From positions 62,001 through 126,000 of the forward strand of contig NZ_JALJXJ010000018.1 of assembly GCF_024170005.1 (NCBI RefSeq): a stretch of DNA of 64,000 nucleotides. The letters are read 5' to 3'. The notes beneath the pieces are model-generated. The model searched no databases, was not told the origin of the DNA, and saw only the letters and a list, made by a program, of their open reading frames with translations. The translations under genes were made by a program, and so were the position numbers. This stretch comes from Azospirillum lipoferum (GTDB taxonomy: Bacteria; Pseudomonadota; Alphaproteobacteria; Azospirillales; Azospirillaceae). Positions 1 through 8,648 of the stretch are shown one piece after another (position 1 is the stretch's first letter; the number at the start of each line of letters is the position of its first letter).

Positions 1-587
<587 letters not shown>

Positions 588-701
588 CGGGTCTCTTCCT
601 CCGGTTAACGAGATTTAAGTTAATTCTTTGCGTTCACTTCACCTGGATGGCGGTTATAGCCCATTCGGGCTGTTGCGCCAACCATCCCGGAACAATGAGA
701 A

Positions 702-733
702 GGGGACGATCCGAACCAAATCGAAGCGTCCCC
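702..733 (-). terminator. Possible dctA terminator hairpin
   Basis: GGGGACG at 702-708 pairs with CGTCCCC at 727-733 across an 18-nt loop that can itself pair weakly. It lies about 100 bp downstream of the dctA stop and upstream of maeB. There is no strong T run, so it may be partial or only structural. Confidence 0.3.
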
Positions 734-831
734 CCTGATCTTACAACATCCCCATGAAGGCCGGATGGATCATCTTTGGATTTTCCAAAACCGGCGCTGT
801 CACGCTTGGAGCTCTTGTCTTTTGCGGATGC

Positions 832-2148
832 TCAGAGCCGGGCCAGAGCCGGCTCCTTGAAGTGCTCCTGGTATTCGGCGACCGCCTTGCTCTCGTCGAA
901 CTCGCCTTCCATCTTGGCGACGACGACGGTGGCGACGCCGTTGCCGATCAGGTTGGTCAGCGCCCGGGCTTCCGACATGAAGCGGTCGACGCCAAGCAGC
1001 AGGGCCAGACCTTCGATCGGCAGGACGCCGGTGGCCGACAGGGTGGCGGCCAGCGTCACGAAGCCGCCGCCGGTGACCGCCGCCGCACCTTTGGAGGTCA
1101 GCATCAGGATGACCAGGATGTAGAGCTGCTGCCAGATCGTCAGGTCGACGTTGAAGGCCTGGGCGATGAAGATCGCGGCCATCGACAGGTAGATCGAGGT
1201 GCCGTCGAGGTTGAAGGAGTAGCCGGTCGGGATGACGAGACCGACGACATGCTTGGAGCAGCCGAACTTCTGCATCTTCTCCATCATCCGCGGCAGCACG
1301 GATTCGGAGGAGGAGGTGCCGAGGACGATCAGCAGTTCCTGGCGGATGTAGCGGACGAAGTTCCAGATGCTGAAGCCATAGGCCTTGGCGATGCCGCCCA
1401 GCACGACGAAGATGAAGATCGCCATCGTGAGGTAGACCGACGCCATCAGCTGACCCAGTGCCGTCAGCGACGAGATGCCATACTTGCCGATGGTGAAGGA
1501 CATGGCGCCGAAGGCACCGACCGGGGCGACGCGCATCAGGATGCCGATGACGCCGAACAGCGCGTGGCTGATCTTGTCGAAGATGTCCTCGACGACCTTG
1601 CCCTTCTGGCCCATGGCCGACAGCGCGACGCCGAACACCACCGCGAAGAACAGGATCTGCAGCATGTCGCCCTGGACGAAGGCGCCGACGACGTTGTCCG
1701 GCACGATGCCGACGACGAAGTCGATGAAGCCGTGCTCCTTGGCGCTGGTAGCATATTTCTGCACCGCGTCGGCCTTCAACTGGCCGGGGACAATGTTCAT
1801 GCCGGCGCCGGGACGGACCAAGTTGACGACCAGCAGGCCGATGCCGAGGGCGAAGGTGGTCACCACCTCGAAATACAGCAGGGCCTTGCCGCCGACCTTG
1901 CCGACCTTCTTCAGGTTGCCGATCGAGGAGATGCCGGTCACCACCGTCAGGAAGACGATCGGACCGATGACCATCTTGACCATCTTGATGAACAGGTCGC
2001 CCAGCGGCTTCATCTCCACCGCGAGCGACGGGTAGAAGTGCCCCAGCAGGATGCCGAAGCTGATGGCGGTCAGAACCTGGAAGGTCAGGTTGGTGTAGAA
2101 GGGCTTCTTCACCGTGCCCGACCGGACGGTGGTCGCGTCTGCGCTCAT
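832..2148 (-). CDS. dctA: C4-dicarboxylate transporter DctA
   Basis: Inner-membrane proton or sodium symporter of the dicarboxylate/amino acid:cation symporter family, importing succinate, fumarate and malate. The protein has 438 residues, the usual length. It opens with [19 protein letters not shown] (first membrane helix). The conserved re-entrant serine loop [14 protein letters not shown] lies near residue 278, followed by [20 protein letters not shown] and [19 protein letters not shown], all family signatures. It is transcribed divergently from dctB-dctD. A sigma-54 promoter and two DctD-type palindromes in the intergenic region predict induction by C4-dicarboxylates through DctBD. maeB follows downstream. 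Confidence 0.97.
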   Translation of the reverse strand: MSADATTVRSGTVKKPFYTNLTFQVLTAISFGILLGHFYPSLAVEMKPLGDLFIKMVKMVIGPIVFLTVVTGISSIGNLKKVGKVGGKALLYFEVVTTFALGIGLLVVNLVRPGAGMNIVPGQLKADAVQKYATSAKEHGFIDFVVGIVPDNVVGAFVQGDMLQILFFAVVFGVALSAMGQKGKVVEDIFDKISHALFGVIGILMRVAPVGAFGAMSFTIGKYGISSLTALGQLMASVYLTMAIFIFVVLGGIAKAYGFSIWNFVRYIRQELLIVLGTSSSESVLPRMMEKMQKFGCSKHVVGLVIPTGYSFNLDGTSIYLSMAAIFIAQAFNVDLTIWQQLYILVILMLTSKGAAAVTGGGFVTLAATLSATGVLPIEGLALLLGVDRFMSEARALTNLIGNGVATVVVAKMEGEFDESKAVAEYQEHFKEPALARL

Positions 2149-2257
2149 GTCACTCTCCTCGTGGCGTTCCTCAGAACGGCGTTCCTGGCGGGGTGCCCGT
2201 TCTTGCGTCCGGCATCTGCGACCGGCTGGGCGGGCGGCCCCAACTATTGCCTATGAA

Positions 2258-2273
2258 AGCAAGCGGTGGGCCA
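2258..2273 (-). promoter_or_regulatory. Sigma-54 (-24/-12) promoter of dctA
   Basis: Read on the minus strand this is TGGCCCACCGCTTGCT. The invariant GG and GC are ten bases apart, as in TGGCACG-N4-TTGCW. Transcription would start near 2247, leaving a leader of about 100 nt before the dctA ATG. rpoN dependence of dctA is established in rhizobia; here it is inferred from the motif and the adjacent DctD. Confidence 0.85.
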
Positions 2274-2312
2274 ATTGCTGAATCCAGCAACATCAAGCAT
2301 TTGCCAAATCGG

Positions 2313-2332
2313 CGTGGGCGAGAATCCGCACG
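2313..2332 (-). promoter_or_regulatory. Promoter-proximal DctD-type binding site (imperfect palindrome)
   Basis: CGTGGGCGAGAATCCGCACG is an imperfect palindrome sharing the AATCCGCAC half with the better site at 2349-2366. Its centre is about 75 bp upstream of the predicted dctA start site. Tandem DctD sites at comparable distances are known upstream of rhizobial dctA. Confidence 0.65.
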
Positions 2333-2348
2333 ACACAGGGTCCGGCGA

Positions 2349-2366
2349 TGTGCGAAAATCCGCACA
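2349..2366 (-). promoter_or_regulatory. Promoter-distal DctD-type binding site (palindrome)
   Basis: TGTGCG and CGCACA arms flank a 6-bp AT-rich spacer. The centre is about 110 bp upstream of the predicted dctA start site and 35 bp from the proximal site. It is the stronger of two tandem enhancer sites for the sigma-54 activator DctD encoded nearby. Confidence 0.75.
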
Positions 2367-2418
2367 CTTCACAGCGCTACGGCATCATTGTTGCGGCGCA
2401 GCATGGCCGGGGGCGACG

Positions 2419-4254
2419 TTGCTTATCCATCCGACCGAGCGGACGACAGATTCAGCCGGCCTTCCCTCCCCGTCCGTGACGCTCTCGCCGGCGACGCAGC
2501 TGGTGGCGCGCGCGTTGGAACGGCCGCGCCGGCTGCTCTTCGCCGCCCTGCTGCTGGGTGTCCCGATGGCGGCGGCGCTTGCGGCGGGGTGGGGATCGTC
2601 GCTGGCGCAGGAGGATCTGCGGGAGAGTGCGCGGGCGCAGTTGGCGCTCTACAACGCCAATCTGCGGGCGGAGCTGGAGCGGCACGCCGCCGTTCCCTTG
2701 GCTCTGGCGCAAGATGAGGAAGTGCGCGCGCTGCTGGCCAACCCGACGCCGGCTGCGGTCGACCGGCTGAACCGCAAGCTTCAGGACATCGCCCGCGCGC
2801 TGGATGCGCTGGCGCTCTATGTGATGGATGCCAAAGGGACGACGGTGGCGGCCAGCAACTGGAGCAGCCCGGACAGCTTCGTCGGCGAGAATTTCTCCTA
2901 CCGGCCCTATTTCCGCATGGCGATGGATCAGGGCGAAGGGCATCATTTCGCGCTCGGCACCACCTCGCTGGTACCGGGCTTCTACACCGCGAACCGGGTG
3001 GTGGCGGAAAACCGCACAGTGGGGGCGGTGGTCCTGAAACTGGGCTTCGACCGGCTGGAAGCCGCCTGGAGGCCGGGGCAGGAGAAGCTGCTGGTGACCG
3101 ACCGCGACGGGGTGGTGTTCATCACCAACATGCCCTCCTGGCGCTACCACGCCCTGCCCCGCCGCCTGCCGATCAGCCTGCCCATCACCCCGGAAGGTAC
3201 CAGCGAGGGGCTGGACGTGCTGCCCTGGGCCTTCGGCGGCGCCGCCGACCGTATCGCACTGGAGGAGAAGGACGGGCAGAAGCGCTATCTGCTGACCTCC
3301 GTCGCCATGCCCGGCGGCGATTGGACCCTGCACAGCCTCACCAGCCTGGATCCGGTGACCGCCCGCGCCTGGGTCGCCGGACTGCTGGCCGCCGCCGCAG
3401 TGGCGATGGCGGCTCTTACTGCCTATGCGGTGGCGCTGCGCCGGGTGGCGCTGGTGGAGCGGATCGCCTTGCAGGAGGAATCGCGGGCGGAGCTGGAACG
3501 CCGGGTCGCCGCCGCCACCGCTGATCTGCGCGCGGCGGAGAACGAATTGACCCAGGCGGCGAAGTTGGCGGCGCTGGGCCAGATGTCGGCCGGCATCGCC
3601 CATGAGATCAACCAGCCGCTCGCCGCCATGCGCAGCTTCGCCGACAATGCAGTGGTGCTGCTGGAGCGCGGGCGGCTGGAGTCGGTGCGCGACAACCTGG
3701 CGGAGATCGCCGAGCTGACCGACCGCATGGCCGCGATCACCCGCCAGTTGAAAGGCTTCGCCCGCCGCGCCTCCGGCACGCTGGGGCCGGTGTCGGTGCA
3801 GGGCGCCGTGGGCCAGGCGCTGGCGCTACTGGAATCCAAGCTGCGGCGCGACGACATCGTCGTGGAGGTCGATCTGCCCGACCAGCCGGTCCGGGTGGTG
3901 GCGGAGGATGTGCGGTTGCAGCAGGTGCTGGTCAATTTGATCGGCAATGCCGCCGACGCCATGCGCGGCTGTCCGGTGCGCCGCCTGCGCATCGGGCTGG
4001 TCGCGGCGGAGGGCGAGGCTCTGCTGAGCGTCGCCGACACCGGCAGCGGCATCGCCGAGGCTGACTTGCCCCGCCTGTTCGTCCCCTTCTTCACCACCAA
4101 GGAAGCGGGTGAAGGGTTGGGACTGGGGCTGTCGATCAGCCACGGCATCGTCGAGGATTTTGGCGGCAGCCTGACCGCCGCCAACCGCAACGGTGAACCC
4201 GGCCATGGCGCCGTCTTCACCCTGCGGCTCACCACCACGGAGCAGAGCGCATGA
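2419..4254 (+). CDS. dctB: C4-dicarboxylate sensor histidine kinase DctB
   Basis: Membrane kinase that senses periplasmic C4-dicarboxylates and phosphorylates DctD. The order is TM1 (about residues 38-58), a periplasmic double-Cache-like sensor, TM2 (about 317-340), a coiled linker, the phospho-acceptor His in GIAHEINQPLAAM (about 394), then the ATPase core with N box (LVNLIGNAADAM), G1 (VADTGSGIAE), F box (FFTT) and G2 (GLGLGLSIS). There is no ATG near the 5' end. The TTG at 2419 is preferred because a GGGGG tract precedes it. A GTG at 2476 is an alternative. Earlier in-frame starts would place the coding region over the dctA control sites. It overlaps dctD by four bases (ATGA), implying translational coupling. 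Confidence 0.93.
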   Translation: MLIHPTERTTDSAGLPSPSVTLSPATQLVARALERPRRLLFAALLLGVPMAAALAAGWGSSLAQEDLRESARAQLALYNANLRAELERHAAVPLALAQDEEVRALLANPTPAAVDRLNRKLQDIARALDALALYVMDAKGTTVAASNWSSPDSFVGENFSYRPYFRMAMDQGEGHHFALGTTSLVPGFYTANRVVAENRTVGAVVLKLGFDRLEAAWRPGQEKLLVTDRDGVVFITNMPSWRYHALPRRLPISLPITPEGTSEGLDVLPWAFGGAADRIALEEKDGQKRYLLTSVAMPGGDWTLHSLTSLDPVTARAWVAGLLAAAAVAMAALTAYAVALRRVALVERIALQEESRAELERRVAAATADLRAAENELTQAAKLAALGQMSAGIAHEINQPLAAMRSFADNAVVLLERGRLESVRDNLAEIAELTDRMAAITRQLKGFARRASGTLGPVSVQGAVGQALALLESKLRRDDIVVEVDLPDQPVRVVAEDVRLQQVLVNLIGNAADAMRGCPVRRLRIGLVAAEGEALLSVADTGSGIAEADLPRLFVPFFTTKEAGEGLGLGLSISHGIVEDFGGSLTAANRNGEPGHGAVFTLRLTTTEQSA

Positions 4255-5600
4255 GCCCGACCATTCCAGAGGCCGCCGGCAGCGTGATTTTCGTCGACGA
4301 CGAGCGCGCGGTACGGCTGGCCGGGCAGCAGGCGCTGGAACTGGCGGGGTTCGAGGTGACGGCCTGCGACGGGGCGGAACGGGCTTTGCGTCATCTCGGG
4401 CGCGACTGGCCGGGCTGCCTCGTCACCGACGTCCGCATGCCCCAGATGGACGGTCTGGCCCTGCTGGCCCGGGTGCAGGAGATCGACCCCGACCTGCCCG
4501 TCATCCTGATCACCGGCCATGGCGACGTGCCGATGGCGGTGGAGGCGATGCGCAACGGCGCCTACGACTTCCTGGAAAAGCCCTTCCCGTCCGACCGGCT
4601 GACCGAAGTGGCGCGGCGCGCGGTGGAGAAGCGCCGGCTGGTGATGGAGAACCGCCGGCTGAGGGCGCAGCTGGCCGGCGGGGCCGACCCGGCGGAGACG
4701 ATCGTCGGCCGCACGCCGGGCATCGAGCGGCTGCGCGCCACCATCGCCGCGGTCGCCGATACCGACGCCGACGTGCTGGTGTTCGGCGAGACCGGCACCG
4801 GCAAGGAAATGGTGGCCCGTGCCCTGCACCTTGCCAGCGGCCGGCGCAAGAATCCGTTCGTCGCGCTGAACTGCGGCGCCATGCCGGAATCGATCTTCGA
4901 AAGCGAGCTGTTCGGGCACGAGGCCGGCGCCTTCACCGGGGCGGGAAAGCGCCGGGTCGGCCGGATCGAGCATGCCGGCGGCGGCACCCTGTTCCTGGAC
5001 GAGATCGAAAGCATGCCGCTGGCCTTGCAGGTCAAGATGCTGCGGGTGATCCAGGAACGGCTGGTCGAGCCGCTGGGATCGAACGAGCAGGTGCCGGTCG
5101 ACCTCCGCGTCGTCGCCGCCACCAAGTCCGATCTGCGGCAGGCGGCCGATGCCGGGAAGTTCCGCGCCGACCTCTATTACCGGCTGAATGTGGTGGTGCT
5201 GACCATCCCGCCGCTGCGCGAGCGCCGGGACGACATCCCGCTGCTGTTCCAGCATTTCGTCGCCCAGGCCGCCGCCCGCTACAACCGCGAGCCGCGCGCG
5301 CCGGGCCGCGAGCAGATGCAGCGGCTGATGGGTCAGGACTGGCCGGGCAATGTCCGCGAACTGCGCAACGCCGCCGACCGCTTCGTGCTGGGTCTGGAGG
5401 ATGTGGCTCCGGCGTCAGCACCGTCCGCGCTGTCGTTGGCCGAGCAGGTCGATCTCTATGAGAAGGGGCTGATCCAGTCCGAACTCGCGCGCCATCGCGG
5501 CAGCGTAAAGGCCGCCATCGAAGCGCTGAACATCCCGCGCAAGACCTTCTACGACAAGCTGAAGCGTTATGGGCTGAGCCGCGACGACTTCCTGGATTGA
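4251..5600 (+). CDS. dctD: C4-dicarboxylate response regulator DctD (sigma-54 activator)
   Basis: NtrC-type enhancer-binding protein that activates dctA. The receiver domain (about 10-125) has the acidic pair in FVDDE, the phospho-Asp in VTDVRMPQMDG (about 60) and the switch Lys in LEKPF. The central AAA+ domain (about 150-375) has Walker A GETGTGKE, the sigma-54 contact loop GAFTGA (about 226-231), Walker B GGTLFLDEIE, and LYYRLNV. The C-terminal Fis-like helix-turn-helix lies near 420-445 (KAAIEALNIPRKTFYDKLKR). All functional motifs are intact. It is co-transcribed with dctB and very likely binds the two palindromes in the dctA-dctB gap. Confidence 0.96.
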   Translation: MSPTIPEAAGSVIFVDDERAVRLAGQQALELAGFEVTACDGAERALRHLGRDWPGCLVTDVRMPQMDGLALLARVQEIDPDLPVILITGHGDVPMAVEAMRNGAYDFLEKPFPSDRLTEVARRAVEKRRLVMENRRLRAQLAGGADPAETIVGRTPGIERLRATIAAVADTDADVLVFGETGTGKEMVARALHLASGRRKNPFVALNCGAMPESIFESELFGHEAGAFTGAGKRRVGRIEHAGGGTLFLDEIESMPLALQVKMLRVIQERLVEPLGSNEQVPVDLRVVAATKSDLRQAADAGKFRADLYYRLNVVVLTIPPLRERRDDIPLLFQHFVAQAAARYNREPRAPGREQMQRLMGQDWPGNVRELRNAADRFVLGLEDVAPASAPSALSLAEQVDLYEKGLIQSELARHRGSVKAAIEALNIPRKTFYDKLKRYGLSRDDFLD

Positions 5601-5709
5601 AAGCGGTACGACATTTCATACCTCATAGTGGGTAACGAATGAGAGTTGTCATTGGAATGATATTGCGCTAAACCACCTGTAGTTGACCCACATTCCCGCG
5701 GCTACGGCT

Positions 5710-5965
5710 ATGGCGCAAGACCATCTATTTCCCAGAACCTTTCGCCTCTTCAACCGCATGGCGGGTGAGCATTTTTTCACCGCCGGCACGGTCGGGCGGG
5801 GCTGAGGATCTGTTCCAGGCTCGCCGCTGTCGAGGGGCGAATTTCTCGGAAGGGTCTGGGTATCGACCCGATCAGGGTTTCGCGTTCCTGTCGTTCTGGA
5901 ACGGCATTCCTGCTGGCCTGACGCGGCGTAACCCGAACCGTGCAGTGAATCTGAAATTTTGGTGA
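5710..5965 (+). pseudogene. Frameshifted remnant of a DUF5648-type protein gene
   Basis: The 368-bp gap between dctD and the MBOAT gene holds a decayed copy of the 5' end of the gene at 8649. An ATG at 5710 opens a 31-codon frame containing FRLFNRMAGEHFFTAG, matching FRFFNRRTGEHFLTES of the intact protein, and stops at 5805. Homology appears to continue in the next frame as YRPDQGFAFL (compare YEGVAFL), ending at a stop at 5966-5968. The similarity also covers the 76 bases before the start. This looks like a duplication of promoter plus first domain followed by a frameshift. It could still express a 31-residue peptide, but I see no function. Confidence 0.7.
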
Positions 5966-5968
5966 AAT

Positions 5969-7396
5969 ATGGTTTTCAGCTCTATTGTATTCATTTTCTA
6001 TTTTTTGCCGATATTCCTTTTTTGTTATTATGCACTGCCGTTCAAGCACGCAACGCTTCTTCTGTTTAGCTTGGTTTTTTATGCATATGGCGAGGTGATC
6101 TACACCTACGTCATGCTGCTGTCGATCCTCGTCAACTACGGCTTCGGCCTATGGATCGCCGGGCAGGAGGGACGGGGGCGGAAGCTTGCCCTGGGGACCG
6201 GCGTCGTCGCCAACCTGGGCATCCTCATCTATTTCAAGTATCTGGGTTTCTTTTATGAAATGGCTGTCGCGCTGGCGCCGAACCTGCTGTCCGGGCCGCC
6301 GCAGGTGCATCTGCCGCTCGGCATCTCCTTCTTCACCTTCCACGCGCTGTCTTACCTGATCGATGTCTACCGCCGGCAGGTTCCGGTGGAGCGCAGCCTG
6401 ATCTACGTCGCCGTCTACATCACCATGTTCCCTCAGCTCGTGGCCGGGCCGATCATCCGCTTCCACGACATCCGGGACGAGATCCACAACCGCCGGGTCA
6501 ATGCCGGTCTGTTCGCCGAGGGTATCCAGATCTTCGTCATTGGCCTCGCGCAGAAGGTGCTGATCGCCAATACGGTGGCGGTGGCGGCCGACCAGATTTT
6601 CGCGATCGACCCGACGGGGCTGAGCCTGCCGGTCGCCTGGCTGGGCATCGCCTGCTACACGCTGCAAATCTTCTTCGATTTCTGCGGCTATTCGACCATG
6701 GCGATCGGGCTGGGGCTGATGATCGGCTTCCACTTCCCGCTGAACTTCAACTATCCCTACATCGCGCAGTCGATCACCGAGTTCTGGCGCCGCTGGCACA
6801 TCTCGCTGTCGATGTGGTTCCGCGACTATCTCTACATCCCGCTGGGCGGCAACCGCGCCGGTCCGTTGGCCACCTACCGGAACCTGCTGATCGTCTTCCT
6901 GCTGTGCGGCCTCTGGCATGGCGCCAACTGGACCTTCGTGGTCTGGGGGCTGTGGCACGGCGCCTTCCTGGTGTTCGAGCGGCTGGGCATCTCGCGGCTA
7001 CTCGACCGGTCGGTGCCGATGGCCCGCCACCTCTACACGCTTCTGGTGGTGATGGTCGGCTGGGTGTTCTTCCGCGCCGACACGCTGGGACATGCCTGGA
7101 CCTTCCTGAAGGCCATGGCCGGGGCCGGCCAGCCGAGTCCGCTGGCCCCGCACGTCCTCCAGTTCCTGACGCCGGAAGTCGCCACCGCGCTGGCGATCGG
7201 CATGGTCGCAGCGACACCGGTGCTCGGCCGGCTGGTGCGGGGCGGGCTGGGCACGGTGCGGAGTGCTGCCCGCGGGCGCATCCTGGTCGGCACGGGCGAG
7301 GCGCTGTACCTCGCCGGTCTGCTCGGCATGTTCGCGCTGGCCGTCATGAGCCTCGCCGCCGGCACCTACAACCCGTTCATCTACTTCCGGTTCTGA
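5969..7396 (+). CDS. MBOAT-family membrane O-acyltransferase (AlgI/PatA-like)
   Basis: Polytopic inner-membrane acyltransferase of 475 residues, the usual AlgI length. Such proteins pass acetyl groups across the membrane for O-acetylation of an exopolysaccharide or cell-wall polymer. Family signatures are LPLGISFFTFHALSYLIDVY, PQLVAGPIIRF, EFWRRWHISLSMWFRDYLYI, and the catalytic-His region LLCGLWHGANWTFVVWGLWH. It sits two bases before the gene for the SGNH partner. The first 120 or so bases are unusually AT-rich compared with the rest of the gene. No polymerase or export gene is adjacent, so the polymer is unknown. Confidence 0.9.
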   Translation: MVFSSIVFIFYFLPIFLFCYYALPFKHATLLLFSLVFYAYGEVIYTYVMLLSILVNYGFGLWIAGQEGRGRKLALGTGVVANLGILIYFKYLGFFYEMAVALAPNLLSGPPQVHLPLGISFFTFHALSYLIDVYRRQVPVERSLIYVAVYITMFPQLVAGPIIRFHDIRDEIHNRRVNAGLFAEGIQIFVIGLAQKVLIANTVAVAADQIFAIDPTGLSLPVAWLGIACYTLQIFFDFCGYSTMAIGLGLMIGFHFPLNFNYPYIAQSITEFWRRWHISLSMWFRDYLYIPLGGNRAGPLATYRNLLIVFLLCGLWHGANWTFVVWGLWHGAFLVFERLGISRLLDRSVPMARHLYTLLVVMVGWVFFRADTLGHAWTFLKAMAGAGQPSPLAPHVLQFLTPEVATALAIGMVAATPVLGRLVRGGLGTVRSAARGRILVGTGEALYLAGLLGMFALAVMSLAAGTYNPFIYFRF

Positions 7397-7398
7397 CC

Positions 7399-8544
7399 AT
7401 GCGAGCGATGACTCTCGGGATCGTGCACAGCACGCTTTTGCAGAAGCTGTGCATCGGGCTTTTCCTGGTGCTGCTGCTGCTGCCGATGGTCGGCCAGATC
7501 ATGTCCGTGGGAACGGGGGTGACGGCGACCGAGATGCGGGCGCCGAACGCACTGCCCGGCCTCCCCGGCAATGTGGAGGAATTTTCCGTCCTGCCGCAGC
7601 GTTTCGAGGCATGGCTGAAGGACCATTTCGGCTTCCGCAACGATCTTGTGCTCGCCAACAACCTGATCCGGGTCAAGCTTTTCGGCCAGAGCACCTCGCC
7701 GCTGGTCGTGCTCGGCCGGAAGGGCTGGCTGTTCTACACCGGCGAACATGCGCTTGAGCAGACACGCGGCATCGACCGGTTCACGCCGGAAGAGTTGGAC
7801 CGCTGGATCGACGTCATGGAGCGGCGGCAGGCCTGGCTGGCGAAGCGCGGCATCCCCATGCTGACGGTCGCCATTCCCAACAAGGAGCGCGTCTACCTTG
7901 AGGATCTGCCGGCCTGGGCCACCCAGGTGAACCCGGAAAGCCGGATGGACCAGATCACCCGGCGACTGGCGGAGAGGCACTCGCCGCTGGTGTTCAAGGA
8001 CATGACCGCAGACCTCATTGCCGCCAAAAAGGATATGAAGGTCTATTTCCAGGCCGACACGCACTGGACGGTCGAGGCTGCCTTCACCATCGGCTATCAG
8101 CGGATCATGGAGTGGATCAAGATGGTCCGTCCGGAGTTCACGCCGCTGACCCCGGCCGACATGAAGCTGACCCACGCCATGCGCAAGGGCGCCGACCTCG
8201 ATCTCGCCCGCATGCTGGGACTGGCAGCGGTCTATCAGGAGGAGGAGGTCCGTTACGACCTTGCGGGACCGCCCAGGCTCCGCAGCGCCGACACCTCGAT
8301 GCCGAACGGCGTCGTCCAGACCATTCTGCACGCCGACCGGCCAACGGCGCCGAGCGTGGTGTGGTTCCGCGACTCTTTCACCATCTCCATGATCCCATAC
8401 ATCGCCGAAAGCTTCCGCGAGGCGGTGATCACCGAGCACAAGGGGCTGCGCTTCGACAAGCCGCTGATCGAAGCGCACAAGCCGGATGTGGTCGTCTACC
8501 AGTTCGTCGAACGTTCGCTCAACACGCCCATTCCGGCGGAGTGA
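7399..8544 (+). CDS. AlgJ/AlgX-like SGNH acetyltransferase partner of the MBOAT protein
   Basis: A 381-residue protein with one N-terminal membrane anchor (about residues 14-36) and a periplasmic SGNH-like domain of the AlgX/AlgJ family. It has GRKGWLFYTG near the start of the domain, the catalytic Asp-His motif FQADTHWT (about 215-222), and a nucleophile-type motif WFRDSFT in place of the usual GDSF. It probably takes acetyl groups from the MBOAT protein encoded immediately upstream and places them on a sugar polymer. The ATG at 7399 lies two bases after the MBOAT stop; a second in-frame ATG at 7408 is also possible. The polymer is not identifiable from the window. Confidence 0.85.
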   Translation: MRAMTLGIVHSTLLQKLCIGLFLVLLLLPMVGQIMSVGTGVTATEMRAPNALPGLPGNVEEFSVLPQRFEAWLKDHFGFRNDLVLANNLIRVKLFGQSTSPLVVLGRKGWLFYTGEHALEQTRGIDRFTPEELDRWIDVMERRQAWLAKRGIPMLTVAIPNKERVYLEDLPAWATQVNPESRMDQITRRLAERHSPLVFKDMTADLIAAKKDMKVYFQADTHWTVEAAFTIGYQRIMEWIKMVRPEFTPLTPADMKLTHAMRKGADLDLARMLGLAAVYQEEEVRYDLAGPPRLRSADTSMPNGVVQTILHADRPTAPSVVWFRDSFTISMIPYIAESFREAVITEHKGLRFDKPLIEAHKPDVVVYQFVERSLNTPIPAE

Positions 8545-8648
8545 GCCGGGTAATTTTCTGCCGGTGCCGCGAAACGAATGGGCCTTGCTCTTGAAGGGTT
8601 ATTGGCCTAGCCTACTTGCGGTTGATTAACCATATTGCGGCCATTGAG

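Noticed and set aside
754-2256. A 500-codon open frame antisense to dctA
   Set aside because: It is very rich in Asp, His, Gln, Arg and Gly as expected from reading GC-rich codons on the wrong strand. It runs exactly opposite a perfectly conserved dctA.
2266-2418. An upstream GTG start for dctB at 2266
   Set aside because: It would place coding sequence over the sigma-54 promoter and both DctD sites, and the added residues have no resemblance to DctB N termini.
5765-5965. A separate 66-residue gene in the gap before the MBOAT gene
   Set aside because: Its second half matches the DUF5648 pattern in continuation of the frame at 5710, so it is better read as part of a frameshifted relic.
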